Positions 17,523-25,925 of a DNA stretch of 64,000 nt are shown one piece after another; the first letter of the stretch is position 1, and the number at the start of each line of letters is the position of its first letter. The notes beneath the pieces are model-generated. The model saw only the letters and a program-made list of their open reading frames with translations, had not been told where the DNA came from and made no database searches. The translations under genes and the position numbers were made by a program. Origin of the DNA: Polynucleobacter sp. UK-Mo-2m-Kol15 (GTDB lineage Bacteria > Pseudomonadota > Gammaproteobacteria > Burkholderiales > Burkholderiaceae); assembly GCF_018881505.1 (NCBI RefSeq), contig NZ_JACVQC010000001.1, positions 1,781,927-1,845,926 of the forward strand. The letters run 5' to 3'.

Positions 17523-18800
17523 ATGGATCGTCGACATTTTATAGGCCAAAGCGCTGCAGCAGTGGGTTTACTTGCAGGCCTTTCGAGTCAAACTAAAGCA
17601 GCGAATTTACAAAAAGCGGAAATCTTAGTTATTGGCGGTGGATATGGTGGCGCTACTGCTGCCAAATATTTGCGCCTGTTCTCAAATAACACGGCCAGAG
17701 TGACTCTGATTGAGCCTAACACCTCTTTTATCTCTTGCCCAATGTCTAATTTGGTTATCGGCGGCTCACGTACGATGGCAGAAATTACCTCGCCATACGA
17801 CACTCTCAGCAAGCGCCATGGCATCAAAATGATTCAAGATAGCGTAGTCAGTATTGATCCTACTCAAAAGACGGTAAAGCTCGCTTCAGGCAAAACCTTG
17901 CGCTATGACAAAGCAGTAGTCTCTCCTGGCATTAGCTTGAATATGAATACCATTGAAGGTCTTGCCCAAGCCAATAAAGATGGTATCACCCTACAAGCCT
18001 GGAAAGCTGGCGCAGAAACAGTAGCTCTACATAAGCAAGTGGCTGCAATGCGCCAAGGTGGAACTTACGTTATCAGCATTCCTGAGGCGCCTTATCGCTG
18101 CCCTCCTGGACCTTATGAGCGTGCCTGCCAAGTAGCAAACTACCTCAAGCAACACAACCCTAAAGGTAAGGTGTTAGTTTTAGATGCAAACCAAGATGTG
18201 GTGTCTAAAGGGGCATTATTCAAAAAAGTATGGGCTGAGCAATATGCTGGAATGATTGAATACCTACCTAAGCACAATGTGGTTGGGGTCGACGCTAAAA
18301 ACAAGATCGTTAAACTCGAAGTGCAAGATGATGTTAAGGCTGACGTGCTCAATTTGCTACCCCAGATGGCCGCTGGTGAAATTGCTGTGAAATCTGGCTT
18401 AGCCAACTCCAATGGTCGTTGGGTCAATGTGAATTACCTGAACTTTGAATCAACTGCTCAAAAAGACATCCATGTACTAGGTGACTCGATTCAGATTGCA
18501 CCACTCATGCCCAAGTCTGGCCATATGGCTAACCAACATGCCAAAGTAGCAGCGGCAGCAATCGTTGCAGAGTTAAGTGCCTGGGAAGTCAATCCGGCAC
18601 CAGTCCTGACAAACACCTGCTATAGCTTTGTCAACAGCAGAGAAGTAGTGCACGTTGCTAGCGTTCATCAGTACAACGCTGCCGAGAAGACTTTTAAAAC
18701 TGTTCCAGGATCTGGTGGATTATCTCCAGCTCCAACAGTACTCGAAGGTATTTATGCTTGGGGCTGGGCTCACAATATTTGGGCTGATAGCTTGGGTTAA
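17523..18800 (+). CDS. flavocytochrome c sulfide dehydrogenase flavoprotein (FccB/SoxF-like)
   Basis: 425 residues. A twin-arginine signal (DRRHFIGQSAAAVGLL, Arg3-Arg4) suggests export folded with FAD by Tat. The Rossmann FAD site GGGYGG is at 38-43. The FCSD signature RCPPGPYERAC (Cys193) supplies a redox-active Cys, and a FCSD-type C-terminal segment ends GWAHNIWADSLG. The family oxidises sulfide to sulfur and reduces the partner cytochrome just upstream. In sox clusters the same pair is called SoxEF, but no other sox genes are nearby. The gene ends at a strong terminator. Confidence 0.9.
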   Translation: MDRRHFIGQSAAAVGLLAGLSSQTKAANLQKAEILVIGGGYGGATAAKYLRLFSNNTARVTLIEPNTSFISCPMSNLVIGGSRTMAEITSPYDTLSKRHGIKMIQDSVVSIDPTQKTVKLASGKTLRYDKAVVSPGISLNMNTIEGLAQANKDGITLQAWKAGAETVALHKQVAAMRQGGTYVISIPEAPYRCPPGPYERACQVANYLKQHNPKGKVLVLDANQDVVSKGALFKKVWAEQYAGMIEYLPKHNVVGVDAKNKIVKLEVQDDVKADVLNLLPQMAAGEIAVKSGLANSNGRWVNVNYLNFESTAQKDIHVLGDSIQIAPLMPKSGHMANQHAKVAAAAIVAELSAWEVNPAPVLTNTCYSFVNSREVVHVASVHQYNAAEKTFKTVPGSGGLSPAPTVLEGIYAWGWAHNIWADSLG

Positions 18801-18816
18801 TGCCAGTAGTTTGACA

Positions 18817-18846
18817 ATTAAAAAAGAGGCTTTGGCCTCTTTTTTA
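18817..18846. terminator. bidirectional terminator between convergent genes
   Basis: A hairpin AGAGGC/GCCTCT (18825-18830 with 18835-18840) has a TTTG loop, A-run on the left and T-run on the right. It lies between the + strand flavoprotein gene ending at 18800 and the - strand DUF3422 gene ending at 18851, so it can stop both. Confidence 0.9.
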
Positions 18847-18850
18847 ATGT

Positions 18851-20206
18851 CTACAGGGATTTACCCATTGCAATGATTCGCCTACGTCTACGTTTACTGA
18901 TCCATAAGAAAGTAATCGCAACAACTGGGGCGGCAATCGCCGCAATAATTTCAGGATGAATAGCTAAGCCTGCTTCCTTACCCCCCTTAGCGACATAAGC
19001 AAGCAGACTAACGGCATAGTAAGTCAACACCAAGACCGATAAACTCTCCACAGTCTCTTGCAAGCGCAGTTGCAGACGTGCTCGCTGATCCATACTGGCC
19101 AGTAATTTTTGTGTCTGCTCTTCATTTACAAACTCAATACGTGTTCTGAGAGTTTGGGTTGTTCGCGAGATACGATCAGATAATTCTTTTAATCTACGTT
19201 GAGTCCAAATGCAGGTACCCATAGCAGGTTGAAAACGTCGATCCATAAACTCTGAGAGAGATTGCACGCCAGGAATCGGGGACTCCGCTAGCTCGTATAA
19301 GTTTTTACTCAGCAATTGGCTATAGGCCTCGGAGGCAGTAAAGCGTAATCCATACCCAGAGATCCACTGCTCTGCTCTTGAAGCCAAATGAGAAAGTTCA
19401 CCTAAAAACTGGCCATCTTTCTCGGTATGAACACCCGGCTCCGTTTGCAACTGAGAAATACTTTCAGACAAATCCGCCAACTCTGACTCAGCATTTCTGA
19501 GGGGCATTGAAAGACTCTTCGCTACCGGGAAAGCAATCATAGCAGCCATACGATAGGTTTCAGCCTCAGCGATCGCTCGGGCTACACGACCAGCTTGCCG
19601 TGAACCCAAAATAGCGTGCGGAATAAAGTAGGAGATATAGCCATCTTGATCTAAATGTAAATCCGTCCATAACTGGGCCTCCTTACTCGAAAGAATATAA
19701 CTTCCCAGCACAGTATTACCATTAAAAATAGAGGACACCTCTTGTGCCTCCGAGAATAGAGGGCGATGCTCGAAAGCAAGATCTAATGCAGAAATTCTTT
19801 CGCCACCAGCTTCAACAATAGTTGGGCAACCCAAGCTGTGAAGCAAATCATCCAAACTCTTTTCAATGGCAAGACGAGATTCTAATAATGGTCCCGTAAT
19901 TTTGACGGGATTGTGCGTAATAGCAGCAATCGTTGCAAACTCACCATGCAACTCCCACTTAATCAATACCCTCCGCGGCTCAGGCGCTAAAGTGAGCATC
20001 TTAAAGGAGCGATCTTGCTCACGGTCATTAGGAGCACCCAATGCAGCGCTGAGCTTCTGAATCCACTCAATCTGAGTCTGACGTGAATGGGCATCAAGCA
20101 AAAAAGATTGCGATAAGACTCTTTCATTTGGCCAAAGCGCAATTGGTGGCCGAGCATGTACCTCTTCATGCAACTGTTGTCGAGCAGGGTGATCGTAAGA
20201 TTTCAT
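18851..20206 (-). CDS. DUF3422 family membrane-anchored protein
   Basis: 451 residues. The N-terminus (LHEEVHARPP, residues ~11-20) is the signature of DUF3422. A large soluble part with coiled-coil-prone helices (~230-360) is followed by two C-terminal membrane segments (~385-435) and a basic tail (SKRRRRRIIAMGK). The function of the family is not established. It is a monocistronic gene, convergent with the sulfide-dehydrogenase pair. Confidence 0.88.
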   Translation of the reverse strand: MKSYDHPARQQLHEEVHARPPIALWPNERVLSQSFLLDAHSRQTQIEWIQKLSAALGAPNDREQDRSFKMLTLAPEPRRVLIKWELHGEFATIAAITHNPVKITGPLLESRLAIEKSLDDLLHSLGCPTIVEAGGERISALDLAFEHRPLFSEAQEVSSIFNGNTVLGSYILSSKEAQLWTDLHLDQDGYISYFIPHAILGSRQAGRVARAIAEAETYRMAAMIAFPVAKSLSMPLRNAESELADLSESISQLQTEPGVHTEKDGQFLGELSHLASRAEQWISGYGLRFTASEAYSQLLSKNLYELAESPIPGVQSLSEFMDRRFQPAMGTCIWTQRRLKELSDRISRTTQTLRTRIEFVNEEQTQKLLASMDQRARLQLRLQETVESLSVLVLTYYAVSLLAYVAKGGKEAGLAIHPEIIAAIAAPVVAITFLWISKRRRRRIIAMGKSL

Positions 20207-20331
20207 AAGAGTTAGGTATTTATAAACATGAATAAACTATACGCCACCATGATCTTCTTGGAAGGCAAATCAGCAAATATCTCAAAAGCTAATGATAATG
20301 TGCTTATCCCCTTCTAGAAAAGGCATTCATT

Positions 20332-21036
20332 ATGCTAATGCTCCGAAAATCTCAAGACCGTGGGTACGCCGACCATGGATGGCTTAAAAGCTTTCACTCC
20401 TTCTCTTTTGCTGGCTATCATGACCCGAAATTTATGGGCTGGGGCAATTTACGAGTAATAAATGAGGATCGGGTGGCAGCAGGCAAGGGGTTTGGGAAGC
20501 ACGGTCACCGCAATATGGAAATCATCAGCTATGTTTTATCTGGTGAACTAGCGCATGAAGATAGCATGGGAAATATCAAAGGCATTCCCCCTGGAGACGT
20601 GCAACGAATGAGCGCTGGGAGCGGAGTCACCCATAGTGAATTCAATCATGCCCCAGATCAAACCACCCATTTCTTGCAGATTTGGATTGAGCCAAACGTC
20701 AGTGAGGTGCCCCCCAGTTACGAGCAAAAATCGATTCCAGCGATAGACAAGCAAGGACAGCTTTGCTTAATTGCCTCAACGGATGGAGCTGGTAATGCAG
20801 TGAAAATTCATGCAGATGCGAAGGTCTATGCAGGGCTATTTGATGGACCACAATCTCAGACCTTGACGCTTGATCCCAGACGCAAAGCTTACGTGCACTT
20901 AGTGAAAGGCCAACTTCATGTCAACGGTATATTACTGTCGGCTGGAGATGCGCTACTGATCGAAAATGAGAGTAGCTTATTGATTAGCGCTGGCAAAGAC
21001 AGTGAAGTATTAGTTTTTGATCTTTCTCAAGCTTAA
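20332..21036 (+). CDS. pirin family protein (bicupin, YhhW-like)
   Basis: 234 residues with two cupin halves. The N-terminal pirin domain has RGYADHGWLKSFHSFSFAGYHDP, the metal ligands of GKHGHRNMEIISYVLSGELAHEDS, and a later HSEFNH. A shorter C-terminal cupin follows. YhhW-type proteins bind one metal and can act as quercetin 2,3-dioxygenase in vitro; the natural role is unclear. It is a single gene, divergent from DUF3422 with ~125 bp between. Confidence 0.92.
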   Translation: MLMLRKSQDRGYADHGWLKSFHSFSFAGYHDPKFMGWGNLRVINEDRVAAGKGFGKHGHRNMEIISYVLSGELAHEDSMGNIKGIPPGDVQRMSAGSGVTHSEFNHAPDQTTHFLQIWIEPNVSEVPPSYEQKSIPAIDKQGQLCLIASTDGAGNAVKIHADAKVYAGLFDGPQSQTLTLDPRRKAYVHLVKGQLHVNGILLSAGDALLIENESSLLISAGKDSEVLVFDLSQA

Positions 21037-21069
21037 AAAAATGGGGTGTTGACCTCAGTCGACACCCCG
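21035..21069 (-). terminator. intrinsic terminator for the 24814-21089 operon
   Basis: The hairpin GGGGTGTTGAC/GTCGACACCCC (21043-21053 with 21058-21068, one G-T wobble) has its T-run only when read on the - strand (the + strand shows A7 before the stem). It therefore ends the operon whose last gene stops at 21089, not the pirin gene on the + strand. Confidence 0.88.
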
Positions 21070-21088
21070 CGCTTGGATCTAGAAAAAT

Positions 21089-22060
21089 TTAATCTAGCTT
21101 AATTTTTGCCTTCTCGATTACCACCTTCCATCTAGCAATGTCAGAATTATACAAATCCGTAAATTGCTGAGTATTCATAGGAGCAATCTGAACGCCCGCT
21201 TTTACAAATCGCTCTTTCATTTCCGGGGTATCTAGTATTTTTAAAACCGCGCTGTTTAAGGTATCAATAATTGCAGGTGGCGTGCCAGCAGGAACAAATA
21301 CTCCCTGCCAAAGAGCCATTTCATAACCCCTTACACCAGCCTCTTGCATCGTAGCTAATTCTGGAGCGCCACTAAAACGGTTCTTACTAGTAACAGCAAG
21401 TGCATTTACTTTTTCACCCTTATACAGCGGAAGCCCAACCGGCATACCTGCAAAGTAAAAATCAATCTGACCACCCACCAAGTCTGTCGCAGCTGGGGAG
21501 CCGCCCTTATAAGGAATGTGAATGGCTTGAGTGCCGGTAGTTGCCAAGAATAATTCTCCAGCCATGTGATCAGAATTCCCAATCCCAGAAGAGCCAAAGC
21601 TCATTTTTCCAGGCTCAGCCTTGATCATGGCAATCAAATCGGCAACATTTTTAGCCTTCGACTTGGTATTCACAATCAAAATATGTGGAGTAGCGGCCAC
21701 CCCAACAACTGGAAGTAAATCCTTCTGTCCATTGAATGGCAATCTTGGATTTGCAGCCACATTAATTGCTAGGCCATTTTGTGCAAACAGAATGGTGTAG
21801 CCATCTGGGGCGCTTTTGGCTACTGCATCAGCAGCCAGACTACCAGCAGCACCGCCTCTATTCTCCACAACCACTGGTTGCTTTAAGGCAATACTGAGTT
21901 CATTTGCGACCATCCTGCCAACAATATCAGTTGAGCTTCCTGGCGCATATCCAACCAACATCTTAATTGGTTTATCTGGGTAGGCCGCAAAAGCAGAACC
22001 TAGAACCAAGGGCAGTAGTAAAGAACCTACAACTATTTTTTTTATTGATTTTTTAATCAT
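21089..22060 (-). CDS. tripartite tricarboxylate transporter (Bug-type) substrate-binding protein
   Basis: I set the start at 22060 (MIKKSIKKIVVGSLLLP…) because a strong Shine-Dalgarno GGAGGAG sits 5 bases before it and the result is a normal signal peptide cut after AFA. A longer frame to 22120 would overlap the upstream gene. 323 residues with Bug signatures AYPDKPIKMLVGYAPGSSTDIVGR and VVENRGGAAGSLAADAVAKSAPDGYT. It is the last gene of an operon with an Ldh-type dehydrogenase, GntR regulator and SMP-30 lactonase, so it should capture the sugar acid or related carboxylate that those enzymes use. Confidence 0.92.
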   Translation of the reverse strand: MIKKSIKKIVVGSLLLPLVLGSAFAAYPDKPIKMLVGYAPGSSTDIVGRMVANELSIALKQPVVVENRGGAAGSLAADAVAKSAPDGYTILFAQNGLAINVAANPRLPFNGQKDLLPVVGVAATPHILIVNTKSKAKNVADLIAMIKAEPGKMSFGSSGIGNSDHMAGELFLATTGTQAIHIPYKGGSPAATDLVGGQIDFYFAGMPVGLPLYKGEKVNALAVTSKNRFSGAPELATMQEAGVRGYEMALWQGVFVPAGTPPAIIDTLNSAVLKILDTPEMKERFVKAGVQIAPMNTQQFTDLYNSDIARWKVVIEKAKIKLD

Positions 22061-22080
22061 TTTGTCTCCTCCGGTATTTT

Positions 22081-23130
22081 TTATAAATCCAATATTGCAA
22101 TTCCACTTTCCTGCGCGCATTTATTCAGCGCTTCCTGCAACTCTGTTGAAATCGGTATTCCATGCTGCAATCTTTCAGACATTACCTTGGCAGCGCCATC
22201 TCCTGGTACACGAATTTGATTTACACCAGGCAATCGGGACGAACCTTTAAGGTCATTGACTAACTCAACCACTCTGGCAATAAATTGATCCCGATCTCCA
22301 AAAGCACTTGGATCAACCGCAATAATAGTCTGCCCAGTATTTGTAATTAAATCATGGCTTGCATTGAAGTCAACTGTACTCTTGCCAACTGCTGCATTAT
22401 TTAAAGCCCCAGCAAGCAGGCCAATCATGACTGCAAGGCCATACCCCTTATAACCCCCAATTGGCAGCAGAGATCCTTCGCTGGATTTTTGAGGATCTGT
22501 AATTGGCTTACCGCTACGATCAATCATCCATGTATCAGGCATCAGTTCGCCTTTTTGGGCGGCAAGCTTCACCTTGCCATAGGCAGCCACCGTAGTTGCA
22601 ATATCCAACAACACTATTGGGGCATCGCCCGAAGGGACGGCAATGGCTATTGGATTCGTTGATAGAAGCAAGTCAATACCACCCCAAGGAGCCATATGAT
22701 TGGCGTTCCCAACCGCCATATAAATACCAATATATCCTTGCTCAGCAAGCTTGCGAACATAAACAGATGCGGCACCAGAATGATTGCCGTAATGACTTCC
22801 TACCCAGCAAACACTATGCTTCTTCACTTTCTCTATTGCAAGCTCTACCGCCCTATTCATTACTAAATGACCTAAGGCATTGTCACCATTAATCAAAGCG
22901 GTTGCACCTTGCTCACGCTCAATATGAATATTAGGATTGAGATTGACGCCGCCAGCCTGAATTCTTTTGATGTAGGCAGGCAGCCTAAAAAGGCCATGGC
23001 CATCAGCACCAACAAGATCTGACTTCACCATTAATTGCGCAATCACTAAAGCATCTGCAGCAGGCACTTTATTAGCCTTCAATGCATTAGCAATAAATTC
23101 TTCTGCCTTAACTATGGATAAATATTTCAT
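22081..23130 (-). CDS. Ldh family (malate/lactate/ureidoglycolate-type) NAD(P)-dependent oxidoreductase
   Basis: 349 residues of the LDH2/MDHG2 family, which is unrelated to the Rossmann lactate dehydrogenases. Landmarks are DLVGADGHGLFRLPAYIKRIQAG, the conserved His in SHYGNHSGAASVYV, NPIAIAVPSG, and KGYGLAVMIGLLAGAL. Members oxidise 2-hydroxy acids (malate, sulfolactate, ureidoglycolate, 2,3-diketogulonate) with NAD(P). In this cluster a 2-hydroxy sugar-acid substrate is plausible but unproven. It lies 15 bp after the GntR gene. Confidence 0.9.
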   Translation of the reverse strand: MKYLSIVKAEEFIANALKANKVPAADALVIAQLMVKSDLVGADGHGLFRLPAYIKRIQAGGVNLNPNIHIEREQGATALINGDNALGHLVMNRAVELAIEKVKKHSVCWVGSHYGNHSGAASVYVRKLAEQGYIGIYMAVGNANHMAPWGGIDLLLSTNPIAIAVPSGDAPIVLLDIATTVAAYGKVKLAAQKGELMPDTWMIDRSGKPITDPQKSSEGSLLPIGGYKGYGLAVMIGLLAGALNNAAVGKSTVDFNASHDLITNTGQTIIAVDPSAFGDRDQFIARVVELVNDLKGSSRLPGVNQIRVPGDGAAKVMSERLQHGIPISTELQEALNKCAQESGIAILDL

Positions 23131-23145
23131 TTCTATTCCTATAAA

Positions 23146-23913
23146 TTAATGACCCGAACCACTCTTAAACTCCATCTTATAAATGTAATTATTTTCGGGG
23201 TGATAAGTAAATGTGACTTCGAAAAGTTTGTCTTGATCATCAAAGTAGCGACGCACAATGACCAAGCATGGATCACCTGATTTCAATTGAATATTTTTAG
23301 CGGTATTGAGAGGGGCGCCAGCTGCATAAACATCAACCTCAGCTCGATCAATTCGAGTGCCATATTTTTTCTCAATCTGCTCAAACACCATAATCTGACT
23401 ATGCTCTGGATCAGATGTTAAGGATGCAAATTGAGGGAGGATGTAAATATCTGTCCAAGCGATCACTTTCTCGGTATCTTGCTGCTTACGAATACCTCCA
23501 ATGTGATACCAGGAGGAGCCGATTGCTCCGCCAATCATCTCACTAAGAGAGTGATCTAACTCAATAAATTCTTCGACAACATTTTCGCGATAGGTATTTC
23601 TTGGATAACTAAGGATATCAATAGGCGAGTTAAAGCTTTGAGTAAATCTTCTGACTTTCTGTCGTGAGATGACCTGAGTTGGCGCGCCCTGACGACGTAA
23701 AACCAAGCCATCTGACTCGAGAGTTTGAAGGGCATGCCTCAAAGTATGCCGACTTGCCTTAAAACTTTTACAAAGTGCCGCCTCTGAAGGCAGGCAAGAG
23801 CCTACCAACCAATCGCCGTCACGAATGCGCTGAGCCAGCGCATTCGCTAGGGTTTTATATAGCGGCAAGGACTCTTTCAACTTAAGAAAGGCCAAACATT
23901 TTTTTACCAGCAA
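23146..23913 (-). CDS. GntR-family transcriptional regulator (HutC/UTRA type)
   Basis: 255 residues. An N-terminal winged helix-turn-helix (~18-80; LPSEAALCKSFKASRHTLRHALQTLESDGLVLRRQGAPT) is followed by a UTRA ligand-binding domain (~100-250). UTRA domains bind small catabolic metabolites such as sugar acids. It is embedded in the catabolic operon that it probably controls. The frame opens with TTG at 23913 inside the SMP-30 gene (31-bp overlap); a second TTG at 23880 would remove nearly all of the overlap, so the true start is uncertain. Confidence 0.88.
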   Translation of the reverse strand: MLVKKCLAFLKLKESLPLYKTLANALAQRIRDGDWLVGSCLPSEAALCKSFKASRHTLRHALQTLESDGLVLRRQGAPTQVISRQKVRRFTQSFNSPIDILSYPRNTYRENVVEEFIELDHSLSEMIGGAIGSSWYHIGGIRKQQDTEKVIAWTDIYILPQFASLTSDPEHSQIMVFEQIEKKYGTRIDRAEVDVYAAGAPLNTAKNIQLKSGDPCLVIVRRYFDDQDKLFEVTFTYHPENNYIYKMEFKSGSGH

Positions 23914-24814
23914 CTGGCAAGCGTGCCTTCAGGATATCGCCGGAGAGAGATTCAGTAATGTACAAATCGCGCCCATCCGGACCTCCGAAACACATATTTG
24001 CCAAATGATGATGGTGTGGGTTATCGGAATAAATTAAATGCGTTGGCAACATATTATTGTCAAATCTCCAGATGCCAATACCCAAATGGCAAACCAATAG
24101 ACCGTTTTCAGAATCCATCTCGATACCATCTGGACCTGCAACACCACCGGTTAACTGAATTGCTACGCCAGTTTTAGAAACAGAGCCATCCGCCATTAAC
24201 GGCAATCTCCAAATTTGCTGGGATCTTGTAGCAGCAACAAAGACGTGCTTCTCTTGAGTATTTAAAGTGATTCCATTTGGGCTTGGGATATTAAGCACTA
24301 AACGGTCTAGCTGACCATTTTCACGCAATCGAAATACTCGGCCCGATGGATCTGCAATTCCTGTTTGACCTTGGTCGGTGAAGTACAAATCGCCATTGGA
24401 TGCAAAATGTAGATCATTCAAACCTTTGAAGTTCTCGCTGTACATGGAACCCAGGACTGTTTCAATCTTTCCAGTCTTCGTATCAAGGGACAAGAGGCCC
24501 ATCTTGTAGTCACAAATAAATGCGCGTCCGTCTTTATGGAACTTCAAACCATTAGGCCAGCCATCATATTGCGTGACCAGATCCCAATCCCCTTTTGGGG
24601 TAATTCTAAAAATTCGGCCAAAAGGAATATCTACAAACCAGAGGTTTCCCTCACGATCAAAAGAAGGGCCCTCTAAAAAACATTCCACTTCTGCGTTTTG
24701 ACGATTCGGGTCAGACCAACCAGTGCGTGATTTTTTGCGAAATTTGGCAGGCATTGACATAAAGACTTCTGCCTTAATTTTTTCTACAGGCTGAAATGGG
24801 TTGTGCATGGTCAT
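23882..24814 (-). CDS. SMP-30/gluconolactonase family lactonase
   Basis: Start set at 24814 (MTMHNPFQPVEK…), preceded by the Shine-Dalgarno CAGGAG; the frame further upstream adds only an implausible leader. 310 residues of six-bladed propeller. Metal-site landmarks are the Glu in FLEGPSFDREGNLWFVDIPFGRI, then LNDLHFASNGDLYFTDQ and PNGITLN, with GPDGIEMDSENG later. The family hydrolyses aldono-lactones to sugar acids. It is the first gene of the - strand arm and lies opposite the dehydrogenase/dehydratase arm at 24956. Confidence 0.9.
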   Translation of the reverse strand: MTMHNPFQPVEKIKAEVFMSMPAKFRKKSRTGWSDPNRQNAEVECFLEGPSFDREGNLWFVDIPFGRIFRITPKGDWDLVTQYDGWPNGLKFHKDGRAFICDYKMGLLSLDTKTGKIETVLGSMYSENFKGLNDLHFASNGDLYFTDQGQTGIADPSGRVFRLRENGQLDRLVLNIPSPNGITLNTQEKHVFVAATRSQQIWRLPLMADGSVSKTGVAIQLTGGVAGPDGIEMDSENGLLVCHLGIGIWRFDNNMLPTHLIYSDNPHHHHLANMCFGGPDGRDLYITESLSGDILKARLPVAGKKMFGLS

Positions 24815-24867
24815 AATTAATTGCTCCTGTTTATAGTTATACGGATAAGTTAAATAAAACAATAAAC

Positions 24868-24886
24868 CATTAAAACATAATTAATG
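24868..24886. promoter_or_regulatory. inverted repeat, candidate GntR operator
   Basis: CATTAA-7 nt-TTAATG lies in the 141-bp divergent space between the lactonase gene (start 24814) and the dehydrogenase gene (start 24956). A site here could control both arms of the cluster. AT-rich half-sites of this length can occur by chance, so this is a candidate only. Confidence 0.4.
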
Positions 24887-24955
24887 ATAATCTACTGTCA
24901 ATAAGGGATTTATAAATTTTCACATTTCATTAACTTAACCGCATAAGCTAAAAAT

Positions 24956-25894
24956 ATGAGTCAATATGTCGCCGTTATCGGCACTGGAACAATGGCCGCA
25001 GGCATTGCTGCTGGATTTATCTCTCACAGCATTCCCGTTGCCATATTGGGCAGAAGTACAGAGAAGTCCAAAGCTTGTTTAAAGAAAGCTATCCAACTCG
25101 CAGTCAAGATTGGCTTGCATGGGGCAAATGCCTCCCTCAGCGAAGCTGATATCGAGTCCAATCAAGTCGTCGACACAATGGAAGCATGGCAGCTTTGGAA
25201 TCAATGCTCCTGGGTAATCGAAACGATTGCAGAAAATCTAGAGTTAAAACAGGAAATTTTTGCCTACCTTGATGAACGCGTCCCGAATCACATTCCCATT
25301 GGAAGCAATAGCTCTGGGTTTCCGATAACCAAAATTGCTGCTGACCTAAAAACTGCCAACCGAATGATGGGGGCTCATTACTTTATGCCAGCAGATGTTG
25401 TTCCACTGGTAGAGATTGTGATGGGTGAAAAAACTGATGTCGCCTTTGCTGAAAAGGTATGTCAGCTATATAAGAATATTGATAAGAAACCAGTACTAGT
25501 TAAAAAAGATATACCTGGATTTTTAGCAAATCGCATTCAGCATGCATTGATGAGAGAGGCCCTTTCGCTTGTTCAGGAGGGAATAGCAAGCCCGGAGGAC
25601 ATAGATGATGCTGTTCGATATAGCTTCGGATTTCGATATGCAGCTGTGGGTCCCATGACTCAAAAAGAAATCTCTGGATGGGATGGGATGGCAAATGCCG
25701 CAAAGGAAATCTACCCCTCCCTCTCCAATATCACCAGTCTCCCACCAAAAGTGGTACAACTGATGAGCGAAGGAAAAACGGGTATGAAAGCTGGCGAAGG
25801 CTTCCGAAAGTGGACTCCCGAGGAAATTCAGCAGACCTCAAACTCCTACTCAAAGAGGTTAAAGGCAGCCTTTGACGTTCTAAACATGGAATGA
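24956..25894 (+). CDS. 3-hydroxyacyl-CoA dehydrogenase family protein
   Basis: 312 residues. The N-terminal NAD site VIGTGTMAAGIAAGF (residues 6-20) is followed by the 3HCDH NAD domain with IGSNSSGFPITKIA and MMGAHYFMPADVVPLVEIV. The C-terminal 3HCDH domain has KDIPGFLANRIQHALMREALSLVQEG. Family members include 3-hydroxybutyryl-CoA dehydrogenase and L-gulonate/carnitine 3-dehydrogenases. Next to an altronate/galactarate-type dehydratase and a lactonase, a free 3-hydroxy sugar acid is a better guess than a CoA ester. It starts the + strand arm. Confidence 0.87.
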   Translation: MSQYVAVIGTGTMAAGIAAGFISHSIPVAILGRSTEKSKACLKKAIQLAVKIGLHGANASLSEADIESNQVVDTMEAWQLWNQCSWVIETIAENLELKQEIFAYLDERVPNHIPIGSNSSGFPITKIAADLKTANRMMGAHYFMPADVVPLVEIVMGEKTDVAFAEKVCQLYKNIDKKPVLVKKDIPGFLANRIQHALMREALSLVQEGIASPEDIDDAVRYSFGFRYAAVGPMTQKEISGWDGMANAAKEIYPSLSNITSLPPKVVQLMSEGKTGMKAGEGFRKWTPEEIQQTSNSYSKRLKAAFDVLNME

Positions 25895-25925
25895 CCAATA
25901 GAAACCTATTTACTGAAAGCATCGC

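Noticed and set aside
21035..21069. Terminator for the pirin gene on the + strand
   Set aside because: The T-run follows the hairpin only on the - strand, so it serves the gene ending at 21089.
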